Position numbers and translations under genes: made by a program | From: Gammaproteobacteria bacterium | Lineage (GTDB): Bacteria; Pseudomonadota; Gammaproteobacteria; Steroidobacterales; Steroidobacteraceae | DNA length: 8,835 bases | Reading direction: 5' to 3' | Assembly (NCBI GenBank): GCA_003162555.1 | Contig: PMNQ01000020.1 | Location: forward strand, 11,110 to 19,944 | Shown here: positions 1 to 5,687 of the stretch, in pieces | How the letters are laid out: every line of letters begins with the position of its first letter | Numbering within the stretch: position 1 is the stretch's first letter | Notes under the pieces: generated by a model | The model's input: only the letters and a program-made list of their open reading frames with translations | The model's database searches: none | Told to the model about the DNA's origin: nothing

Positions 1-301
1 GCTTAAGCGCGCTGAACCCTCTGCGCCGGTGCTGGCCTGCTCAGCCCTCAAACGCAGCTACCGCGAGCGCCTGCGGGCCGGTATTCCCGGGTTGCGCGTC
101 GTGATGCTGGAGGTATCGCGCGAGCTGGCGATGGAGCGCGTTGCCCGGCGTCCCGGCCACTACATGCCGGTGACACTGGTCGACAGCCAGCTCCGCACGC
201 TCGAGCGCCCGATTGACGAACCGCATACCTTGCTGCTCCAGGCCTCCCGGCCCATCGACGAACTGGTGACGATCATCGACGAGTGGCTGGCGACAACATG
301 A
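1..301 (+). CDS. gntK: Gluconokinase, C-terminal part (5' end outside window)
   Basis: This enzyme phosphorylates gluconate with ATP to 6-phosphogluconate in the cytoplasm, feeding the Entner-Doudoroff and pentose phosphate routes. The reading frame is open from base 2 with no start codon that would make a sensible N-terminus, so the gene is cut by the window edge and about 99 residues remain. The visible part matches the second half of the small P-loop gluconokinases (about 165-180 residues in full): an ACSALKRSYRERLR stretch, then a hydrophobic strand (VVMLEV), then the R-x-GHYMP element with SQLRTLE, and a closing amphipathic helix. The ATP-binding P-loop must lie upstream and cannot be seen. 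The TGA stop (299-301) overlaps the ATG of the permease gene (298-300), which implies one transcript and translational coupling. The family is confident from motif order. Whether the enzyme is the gntK or idnK type cannot be decided. Confidence 0.9.
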   Translation, partial: LKRAEPSAPVLACSALKRSYRERLRAGIPGLRVVMLEVSRELAMERVARRPGHYMPVTLVDSQLRTLERPIDEPHTLLLQASRPIDELVTIIDEWLATT

Positions 302-1635
302 CTCACGATGCGCACTTGCTGTTGAACGTCGCGGCGGCGGTCGCGTTCCTCGTCGTGCTGGTCTCGGGACTCCGGCTCCATGCCTTCCTGGCCCTCCTCC
401 TGGCTTCGCTGTTTCTCGGATTGCTCTCCGGCATGCCGGCTGGGCCGATGCTCACGGCGCTACAAAAGGGCGTCGGCGATGTGCTGGGCTTCGTGGCGCT
501 GGTGCTGGCGCTGGGCGCGATGTTGGGACGATTGCTCACCGCATCGGGCGGGGCTGATCGCATTGCGCACACGCTGTTGGATCGCTTCGGGCCCGCGCGC
601 GTGCACTGGGCCATCCTGTGCGCGGCCTTCCTGGTCGGAATCCCGTTGTTCTTCGAGATCGGTTTCGTGCTGCTGGTGCCGCTGGTGTTCGTAGTCGCCG
701 CGCGCGTTGGAGTCGCGCCCATGAAAATGGGCTTGGCCCTGCTGGCCGGACTTTCGGTGCTGCATGGCCTTTTGCCCCCGCATCCGGGGCCCACCATCGC
801 GGTGCAGGCCTTCGGCGCGGACATGGGCAAGACCATGCTCTACGGTCTGATCGTGGCGCTGCCCACCGCCGTGCTGGCCGGGCCACTGTTCGGCAGCCTG
901 ATCTCGCGCGTGGTGCCCGGACGACTGGTAAGCGAAGTTGCAGGGCCTGCGCTCGTCGATCCCGCTCGAGCCCCCGGTTTCGCCCTCACGCTCACCACAA
1001 TATTGCTGCCGGTGCTGCTGATGCTGTTCCGCTCGGCCGCCGACGCGAACTGTCTGGCCGACAGCCCGCTGCGCATGTCGGCCGACTGGGTGGGCAATCC
1101 CATCGTGGCGCTGCTGCTGGCCCTGCTGCTCGCGCTCTACACGCTCGGCGCGCGCAGCGGTCTCGATCGAGCGCGCATGCTGGGACTGCTCGATGAGAGC
1201 CTGCGGCCGATCGCGGCAATCGTGCTGATCATCGGCGCGGGCGGCGGCTTCAAGCAGATGCTTATCGCCACCGGCGTGGGCGAGGCGATCGGACACATCG
1301 CCGCCCAGCACAGCACCTCACCGCTGGTGCTGGCCTGGCTGGTGGCGGGCGCGGTGCGCATCGTGACCGGCTCGGCCACGGTGGCAGTGATCACCGGCTC
1401 GGGCCTGATTGCGCCGCTCCTGCCGCTCTATCCGGGCGTGAGCCGCGAACTGCTGGTGCTGGCCACCGGCGCAGGTTCGCTGATGCTCTCGCACGTGAAC
1501 GACGCGGGTTTCTGGCTGGTGAAGGAATACTTCAAGCTCAGCATCAGCGAAACGCTCAAGACCTGGACGCTGATGGAGACTTTGATATCGGTGCTTGCAC
1601 TGCCGATGATTCTCGGGCTTTCGATACTGATCTGA
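298..1635 (+). CDS. gntT: Gluconate permease, GntP family
   Basis: This is a 445-residue inner-membrane protein of the GntP gluconate:H+ symporter family, close to the usual length of about 440. It has many hydrophobic segments throughout and several conserved family blocks: HGLLPPHPGP at residues 156-165, ADMGKT at 174-179, GGGFKQ at 315-320, RIVTGSATVA at 354-363 and SHVNDAGFW at 398-406. These blocks resemble E. coli GntT closely. I chose ATG 298 over the in-frame GTG at 283 because 298 forms the ATGA overlap with the gluconokinase stop and removes five non-family residues. The kinase upstream and the gluconolactonase 24 bp downstream support gluconate as the substrate. GntU, GntP, IdnT and KdgT-like homologues share the fold, so the symbol reflects family similarity plus context, not proven specificity or affinity. 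Confidence 0.92.
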   Translation: MTHDAHLLLNVAAAVAFLVVLVSGLRLHAFLALLLASLFLGLLSGMPAGPMLTALQKGVGDVLGFVALVLALGAMLGRLLTASGGADRIAHTLLDRFGPARVHWAILCAAFLVGIPLFFEIGFVLLVPLVFVVAARVGVAPMKMGLALLAGLSVLHGLLPPHPGPTIAVQAFGADMGKTMLYGLIVALPTAVLAGPLFGSLISRVVPGRLVSEVAGPALVDPARAPGFALTLTTILLPVLLMLFRSAADANCLADSPLRMSADWVGNPIVALLLALLLALYTLGARSGLDRARMLGLLDESLRPIAAIVLIIGAGGGFKQMLIATGVGEAIGHIAAQHSTSPLVLAWLVAGAVRIVTGSATVAVITGSGLIAPLLPLYPGVSRELLVLATGAGSLMLSHVNDAGFWLVKEYFKLSISETLKTWTLMETLISVLALPMILGLSILI

Positions 1636-1659
1636 TTGCAACGTACGGAGTAGATTGTC

Positions 1660-2658
1660 ATGGATAGACGCACCTTCCTGTCCGCAGCCGTGGCCACCGC
1701 AGCAGCCGCGGCCGCGGCCGCCCGCGACTTTGAGCACCCGGCGCACTATCCCGACCCCGATATCGTGGCACTCGACCCGCGCTTTGCCTTCAACGTCAAC
1801 ACGGGCGCGATCGAGCGGCTGACGACGGGCTGCCGCTGGTGCGAAGGGCCGGTGTACTTCCGCGACCTGCGTTGCCTGGTGTGGAGCGACATTCCGAACG
1901 ATCGCATGATGCGCTGGAACGAGGGGGACGGGAGCGTCAGCGTGTTCCGCCAGCCCTCGAACTACGCCAACGGCAACACGCGCGACAACGTTGGGCGGCT
2001 ACTCACCTGCGAGCACGACACGCGGCGCGTGACCCGCACCGAATACGACGGCAGCATCACCGTCATCATGGACAAGTACCAGGGCAAGCCACTCAACGCG
2101 CCCAACGATGTGATCGTGAGCTCGGACGGCGCCATCTGGTTCACCGATCCGGGCTACGGGATTCTCAGCAACTACGAATCCGGCGCGAAGCGCCCATTCG
2201 AACTGCCCACCAATGTCTACCGGGTCGACCCGCACTCCGGGAAAGCCGCGGTGGTGGCGGATGATTTCAACCGTCCCAACGGCCTGGCCTTTTCGCCGGA
2301 TGAAAAGCGGCTCTATGTGGTCGACAGCGGCAGTCACGCACACATCAGGGTGTTCGACGTCGCAAATGGCGCGAAGCTCACGGGCGGAAAGGTGTTTGCC
2401 GAAAGCGGAGCCGGCAATTCCGATGGCATTCGCACCGACATGAGCGGCAACGTCTGGTGCACCCAGGGTTGGGGCGATCCCAAGGACGATGGGGTGCGTT
2501 GCTACGCCCCGGAAGGCACGCTCATTGGCAAGATCCACCTGCCCGAGACAACCGCTAACCTGTGCTTCGGCGGGCCAAAGAAGAACCGCCTGTTCATCTG
2601 CGCCAGCACGTCGGTGTACGCGGTATATCTCAATGACGTCGGGGCGCAGACGCCATAG
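1660..2658 (+). CDS. Tat-exported SMP-30/gluconolactonase family lactonase
   Basis: This is a 332-residue six-bladed beta-propeller lactonase that probably hydrolyses glucono-1,5-lactone to gluconate in the periplasm. Residues 2-8 (DRRTFLS) form a twin-arginine motif, followed by an Ala-rich hydrophobic stretch to about residue 21, so the folded protein is likely exported by Tat. The metal-site elements of the SMP-30 family are present: Glu62 in CEGP, Asn149-Asp150 in LNAPND, Asn207 in RPNGLAFSPD and Asp255 in NSDGIRTD. The start at 1660 has GGAG at 1647-1650. The gene follows the permease stop by 24 bp and probably belongs to the same operon, giving an apparently complete path of lactone to gluconate to import to phosphorylation. 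The exact lactone is inferred from context, because the family also contains other sugar and xenobiotic lactonases. Cys57, Cys61 and Cys72 lie near the first blade. Confidence 0.88.
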   Translation: MDRRTFLSAAVATAAAAAAAARDFEHPAHYPDPDIVALDPRFAFNVNTGAIERLTTGCRWCEGPVYFRDLRCLVWSDIPNDRMMRWNEGDGSVSVFRQPSNYANGNTRDNVGRLLTCEHDTRRVTRTEYDGSITVIMDKYQGKPLNAPNDVIVSSDGAIWFTDPGYGILSNYESGAKRPFELPTNVYRVDPHSGKAAVVADDFNRPNGLAFSPDEKRLYVVDSGSHAHIRVFDVANGAKLTGGKVFAESGAGNSDGIRTDMSGNVWCTQGWGDPKDDGVRCYAPEGTLIGKIHLPETTANLCFGGPKKNRLFICASTSVYAVYLNDVGAQTP

Positions 2659-2685
2659 CGCAGGCCCCGTAGCGCCGTCGCCGCA

Positions 2686-3252
2686 TCACTTGCGCCTGAA
2701 ACAGGCGCTCGAGTGATCGTTGACGATGCCGACCGCCTGCATCCAGGCGTAGACGATCGTCGGGCCGACGAACTTGAAGCCGCGCCGCTTCAGCTCCTTC
2801 GAGATGCGTTCGGACAACGGTGAACTGACTACTCTGGTCCTGCCGTTGCCACGCAGCACTTTGCCGCCGGTGAATGACCAGCAGAACGCGCTGAAACTCT
2901 CGCCCCGCTGTTCCATCTCGCAATAGATCTGCGCGCCGCGGATCGTAGCCACTATCTTCGCGCGCGCCCGGATGATGCCCGCGTTGTTCATCAGCCGCGT
3001 GACGTCGCGGGCGCCGAAGCGGGCCACCTTCGCAGGCTCAAATCCGGCAAACGCGGCGCGGAATGCCTCGCGCTTACGCAGCACGATGCTCCAGGAGAGT
3101 CCCGCCTGGAACCCTTCCAGCATCAGCATTTCCCACAGCATCCGGCCGTCGCGCTGCGGAACACCCCATTCGCGATCGTGGTAGTCAGCCATCAACGGAT
3201 CGCCGTTCGCCCAGCGACAGCGCTTAGCTGTCGCGCCTGGCTCTTTTTCCAC
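2686..3252 (-). CDS. tag: DNA-3-methyladenine glycosylase I
   Basis: This base-excision repair enzyme removes 3-methyladenine from alkylated DNA. The 188-residue product is close to the 187 residues of E. coli Tag. The HhH-type Tag blocks are visible: RCRWANGDPLMADYHDREWG near the N-terminus, FQAGLSWSIVLRKREAFR, NAGIIRARAKI, FCWSF, and KRRGFKFVGPTIVYAWMQAVG near the end. The four zinc ligands of Tag are conserved with correct spacing: a Cys (in KRC) and a His (YHD) 13 residues apart, and a His (NDH) and a Cys (SAC) four residues apart at the C-terminus. The start is uncertain. No ATG lies just before the family core, so I use the GTG at 3250-3252. In-frame ATGs at 3297 and 3318 would add 15 or 22 residues that look non-conserved, and would overlap the divergent gene that starts at 3296. 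The gene converges with the lactonase gene, 27 bp apart. Confidence 0.93.
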   Translation of the reverse strand: MEKEPGATAKRCRWANGDPLMADYHDREWGVPQRDGRMLWEMLMLEGFQAGLSWSIVLRKREAFRAAFAGFEPAKVARFGARDVTRLMNNAGIIRARAKIVATIRGAQIYCEMEQRGESFSAFCWSFTGGKVLRGNGRTRVVSSPLSERISKELKRRGFKFVGPTIVYAWMQAVGIVNDHSSACFRRK

Positions 3253-3295
3253 AGGCCCTACCCACTTTCGGCCGCTGTCAGAGACAATAGTAACC
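3253..3295. promoter_or_regulatory. Putative divergent promoter region between tag and the heme-binding protein gene
   Basis: If tag starts at GTG 3252, this 43-bp gap must hold both divergent promoters. On the plus strand, GACAAT (3283-3288) resembles a -10 box and ends 7 bp before ATG 3296, with no Shine-Dalgarno between. That spacing would fit a leaderless transcript. On the minus strand, TACTAT (plus positions 3287-3292) is a -10-like hexamer overlapping the first. No convincing -35 boxes are seen. This rests on short matches and spacing only. Confidence 0.25.
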
Positions 3296-3928
3296 ATGAG
3301 CGAAGTCCCGAACGACATTTATACCGAACCCGAGGACGTCGATGTCGACACGCTCGCGAACCTCGGTCCGCTGACCGGCCTGGCCGGCGTGTGGGAGGGC
3401 CTTCGTGGGATCGACGTCAATCCGAAACCCGAGGGCCCGCGCCGGCAGGCTTTTCTGGAGCACATCGACCTGCAGCCGATCGACCCGCAGGCAAATGGCC
3501 CGCAGTTGCTGTACGGATTGCGCTATCACACGCACATCATGAAGCCGGATGAAGTCGAGACCTATCACGACCAGGTGGGCTACTGGCTATGGGAACCTGC
3601 CACCGAAGCGCTGATTCACACGCTGACGATTCCGCGCGGCCAGGCTGCGCTGGCGACCGGCAAGGCGGCGCGCACCGCCACGAGTTTTGAGGTAGTCGCC
3701 CGGCGCGGCTCGACGGAAAACGGCATCTGTTCGGGATGCTTTCTCGAGCAGGCCTTTACGACCACTGAATTCAGGCTCAAAGTTACGATCAATCGCGACG
3801 GCAGCTGGTCTTATTTCGAGGATACGATACTGATCGTGAAGGGGCAGACGGAGCCCTTTCATCACACCGACGCCAACACCCTGACGAAGATCGGCGAGCC
3901 CGAGCCGAATCCGCTGGCAAGAACTTAG
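3296..3928 (+). CDS. Nitrobindin-like heme-binding beta-barrel (FABP-family) protein
   Basis: The 210-residue product has no signal peptide or membrane segment, so it is predicted to be cytosolic. It resembles the nitrobindin/THAP4-type beta-barrel proteins: a G-x-W-x-G block at residues 31-35 (LAGVWEG), alternating short strands, a conserved central stretch ending in a YHDQVGYWLWEP block (residues 90-101), and a C-terminal EPFHHTDANTLTKI segment where members of the family place the heme-coordinating His (candidates His189 and His190). Family members bind ferric heme and NO and can isomerise peroxynitrite. That activity is inferred here, not seen, and heme binding by this longer subfamily is less certain. 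There is no clear Shine-Dalgarno before ATG 3296. The gene is followed after 8 bp by a membrane-protein gene and the two probably share a transcript. Confidence 0.75.
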   Translation: MSEVPNDIYTEPEDVDVDTLANLGPLTGLAGVWEGLRGIDVNPKPEGPRRQAFLEHIDLQPIDPQANGPQLLYGLRYHTHIMKPDEVETYHDQVGYWLWEPATEALIHTLTIPRGQAALATGKAARTATSFEVVARRGSTENGICSGCFLEQAFTTTEFRLKVTINRDGSWSYFEDTILIVKGQTEPFHHTDANTLTKIGEPEPNPLART

Positions 3929-3931
3929 GAG
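3927..3931 (+). promoter_or_regulatory. Shine-Dalgarno AGGAG for the 3937 start
   Basis: AGGAG starts inside the stop codon of the upstream gene (TAG, 3926-3928) and ends 5 bp before ATG 3937. This fixes that start in preference to the in-frame ATG four codons later and suggests translational coupling of the two genes. Confidence 0.7.
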
Positions 3932-3936
3932 CATTT

Positions 3937-4422
3937 ATGATACTGGGAATGAGTGTTCCGCTGTTCACGCAACTGCATGTCCTCATCAGCCTGGTGGCCA
4001 TTGCCTCAGGCGTCATCGTGGCAGTCGGTCTCAACTCCAATCGCGCAGAGCCGCAGTGGACGGCGCTATTCCTCGTTACGACCATCCTGACGAGCGCCAC
4101 CGGCTTCCTGTTTCACTCCAGGGCCATCGGGCCGCCGCATGTGATCGGCGCGCTCTCGCTGGTGATTCTCGCGGTCGCGACCTACGCGTTATATGGTCGA
4201 CACCTGGCGGGCCGCTGGCGCGCCACGTACGTCGTAACAGCGCTGCTGGCACTGTATTTCAATGTCTTCGTGGGCGTGGTGCAGGCGTTTCAGAAAATAC
4301 CGGCATTGCACAGACTGGCGCCGAACGGTTCGGAACCGCCGTTCGCACTCGCGCAACTCGTCGTGCTCGCGGTTTTTGGGCTGCTGGGTTTCCGGGCGCT
4401 GCGGCGATTCCGCGTCGGCTAG
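3937..4422 (+). CDS. Small polytopic membrane protein of unknown function
   Basis: I do not recognise a named family for this 161-residue protein. It is strongly hydrophobic, with about five candidate membrane segments at residues 9-31, 41-59, 68-86, 97-117 and 135-153. A loop of about 17 residues between the fourth and fifth segments contains KIPALHRLAPNGSEPPFALAQ-like sequence, the kind of conserved loop seen in small uncharacterised membrane proteins. Possible functional residues are His14 in the first segment, His60 and His68, and His125 in the loop. A histidine-bearing bundle could bind heme or metal, but nothing proves this. The start is set by AGGAG at 3927-3931. It lies 8 bp downstream of the heme-binding protein gene and is likely co-transcribed. 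Its stop codon overlaps, on the opposite strand, the stop of the convergent DsbA-family gene. Confidence 0.7.
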   Translation: MILGMSVPLFTQLHVLISLVAIASGVIVAVGLNSNRAEPQWTALFLVTTILTSATGFLFHSRAIGPPHVIGALSLVILAVATYALYGRHLAGRWRATYVVTALLALYFNVFVGVVQAFQKIPALHRLAPNGSEPPFALAQLVVLAVFGLLGFRALRRFRVG

Positions 4423-4976
4423 CCGCGCGTCGCACGGGCGATTTCACTGGCGACGAGATCGAACAGTTCGTGCAATCCGCCGCTGACGTCCTGCACCACA
4501 CCGTTGACGAAAAAGGCCGGCGTGGCGCGCAGGTGACTCTGCCTGCCGCCTTGCTGGTGCTCGCGGACCCGCTGCCGGTAGATCTCGTCGTCCAGCTCGG
4601 CTCTGAAGCGCGCCATGTCCAGATCGAGTAGCCCTGCGAATTCCTCGAGCCGCCGCCGGCTCGGCGGCTGCGAATCCGCCAGCAGCAGGCCGTGCATCGG
4701 CCAGAACTTTCCCTGTGCCGCAGCGCACTCGGCGGCCTCGGCGGCCATCAGCGCATGGGGATGCGCGTCCTCCAGCGGAAAGTGCCGGAACACGAAGGCC
4801 ATCTGCTCGCGATGCAACTCGCGCAACTGCCTGACGGCCGGCTCGACAGCCCGGCAGATCGGGCATTCGAAGTCGCCATACTCGACCACCGCAACCGGGG
4901 CGTGCGCCGGCCCGTCCCTGTGATCGACGGCCGATACCTCGGGCGTCAGCGTGGGAGATCTGCGTGTCTGGTTCAT
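4419..4976 (-). CDS. DsbA-family thiol:disulfide oxidoreductase without signal peptide
   Basis: This is a 185-residue thioredoxin-fold protein of the DsbA/thioredoxin_4 type. The active site is Cys38-Pro39-Ile40-Cys41 inside VEYGDFECPICR, a strand-plus-helix arrangement typical of DsbA-like domains. The cis-proline element is ATPAFFVNG (Thr152-Pro153). A helical insert with HFPLEDAHPHA and AAECAAAQGKFWPMH lies between, as in this family. From the chosen start, ATG 4976 (AGGG about 10 bp upstream), there is no hydrophobic N-terminal segment. An upstream in-frame ATG at 5051 adds 25 residues that also do not form a signal peptide and would overlap the divergent gene. The protein is therefore predicted to be cytosolic, unlike classical periplasmic DsbA. 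Similar domains occur as stand-alone proteins and fused to NhaA antiporters. The substrate is unknown. Confidence 0.85.
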   Translation of the reverse strand: MNQTRRSPTLTPEVSAVDHRDGPAHAPVAVVEYGDFECPICRAVEPAVRQLRELHREQMAFVFRHFPLEDAHPHALMAAEAAECAAAQGKFWPMHGLLLADSQPPSRRRLEEFAGLLDLDMARFRAELDDEIYRQRVREHQQGGRQSHLRATPAFFVNGVVQDVSGGLHELFDLVASEIARATRG

Positions 4977-5008
4977 GGTCGTTATCCCTAAAGATTCAAT
5001 TGCACATT

Positions 5009-5030
5009 CTGGCCGCCAGACGGCGGCCAG
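5009..5030. promoter_or_regulatory. Perfect inverted repeat (9-bp arms, AGAC spacer), candidate operator
   Basis: CTGGCCGCC (5009-5017), AGAC (5018-5021) and GGCGGCCAG (5022-5030) form a perfect palindrome in the 68-bp gap between the divergent DsbA-family gene and the nrtS-like gene. It ends 2 bp before a TAAAAT -10-like hexamer, so it covers the place where the -35 box of the nrtS promoter would fall. This position suits a regulator binding site. As RNA it could also form a stable hairpin, but no T-run follows on either strand, so a terminator is unlikely. Confidence 0.5.
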
Positions 5031-5032
5031 CG

Positions 5033-5038
5033 TAAAAT
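5033..5038 (+). promoter_or_regulatory. Putative -10 box (TAAAAT) for the nrtS-like gene
   Basis: TAAAAT matches the sigma-70 -10 consensus at five of six positions and ends 6 bp before ATG 5045. There is no Shine-Dalgarno in between, so transcription may begin at or next to the start codon, giving a leaderless mRNA. No -35 box is recognisable because an inverted repeat fills that position. Confidence 0.35.
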
Positions 5039-5044
5039 TGCCCG

Positions 5045-5287
5045 ATGGCAACTCCTGGCAACCGCCTTCGCACCTGCCTCGAGCCGCACATCGTCGCCAC
5101 GGCAGTCCGCGTCTCGCTGCTGATCGGTACAGTACTCAACCTGATCAACCAGGGGCCCGAACTGCTGGCGCACAGGGGGGTGTCCTGGCCCAGGATCGCG
5201 ATGAATTATATCGTGCCATTTTGCGTGGCGACCTACAGTGCGGCAGCCAACCAATGGCGCGCAAACGCTGTACGGAACGGTGGATGA
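5045..5287 (+). CDS. nrtS: NrtS-like small nitrate/nitrite transporter
   Basis: This 80-residue protein has two candidate membrane segments (about residues 16-35 and 50-66). It shows the pattern of the NrtS family: VRVSLLIGTVLNLINQG in the first segment and NYIVPFCVATYSA in the second. Cyanobacterial NrtS proteins of this size act as low-affinity nitrate/nitrite transporters, probably as oligomers. Transport by this homologue is inferred from family likeness. No nitrate or nitrite reductase gene is visible nearby. The start at 5045 lacks a Shine-Dalgarno but sits 6 bp after a -10-like TAAAAT. The gene diverges from the DsbA-family gene across a 68-bp gap holding a perfect inverted repeat. Confidence 0.75.
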   Translation: MATPGNRLRTCLEPHIVATAVRVSLLIGTVLNLINQGPELLAHRGVSWPRIAMNYIVPFCVATYSAAANQWRANAVRNGG

Positions 5288-5346
5288 CACATCTCGTCTG
5301 GCCCGTGCAATACTGGCCACCTGTATCGACTAATTAAAGGACGAAC

Positions 5347-5550
5347 ATGACCGACGAAGCCAAGCAAAAATTCACATCGAAAGTCCGCCGCGGCCTGAAT
5401 TGGGTGCACGCGCAGTCCCGCGCGGAGTATGACCGGCTGCGGAATGAGGCCGGCGGTGGCAGGGTGCCCGGTTTCAACGCCGGCGAGCTTGCGGATATCG
5501 AGGCGGCTATCGTCTGGATCGAGCAGAACAAGGAGCCCAGGGCAGGTTAG
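5347..5550 (+). CDS. Small protein of unknown function (67 aa)
   Basis: I do not recognise this short protein. It is hydrophilic and probably mainly helical: a basic first half (KQKFTSKVRRGLNWVHAQSRAEYDRLR), a Gly-rich turn around residues 36-38, and an acidic C-terminal helix (LADIEAAIVWIEQNKE). There is no signal peptide or membrane segment. AAAGGA at 5336-5341, 5 bp before ATG 5347, is a good ribosome-binding site and is the main support for this being a real gene. It lies 59 bp after the nrtS-like gene and may be co-transcribed with it or have its own promoter. Confidence 0.6.
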   Translation: MTDEAKQKFTSKVRRGLNWVHAQSRAEYDRLRNEAGGGRVPGFNAGELADIEAAIVWIEQNKEPRAG

Positions 5551-5687
5551 ACAGGGGCGACTTGCCCGACCGTTCGGCGTTGGCAATCCCTACGGCAGCC
5601 GCTGTGGCCCCTGGTCACCAGCGCTGTGAGCGTCGTGTCGGGTTCCTGGGGGCGTCCCAATGCAGTACGTCGTACCGTATTGCGTTG
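5551..5687. other. Intergenic region between convergent genes
   Basis: This 137-bp gap lies between the small plus-strand ORF and the minus-strand exported-protein gene. I see no gene here. An 11-bp symmetric GTACG-T-CGTAC motif occurs near 5664-5674, and a weak 6-bp hairpin begins at 5684 and overlaps the minus-strand stop codon. Neither is followed by a T-run, so no intrinsic terminator can be supported. Confidence 0.4.

Noticed and set aside
460..1311. A 283-residue antisense open frame inside the permease gene
   Set aside because: It is a Gln/Arg/His-rich shadow of a strongly conserved GntP gene. Its composition is typical of antisense high-GC frames.
1690..1722. GC-rich Ala-codon repeat near the start of the lactonase gene
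   Set aside because: It encodes the Ala-rich hydrophobic part of the Tat signal peptide, so it is a normal coding feature rather than a functional DNA repeat.
1999..2538. A 179-residue antisense open frame inside the lactonase gene
   Set aside because: The plus-strand frame has all family motifs, while this one shows no recognisable domain or ribosome-binding site.
2659..2685. Possible terminator between the convergent lactonase and tag genes
   Set aside because: The 27-bp gap has no adequate stem and no T-run on either strand.
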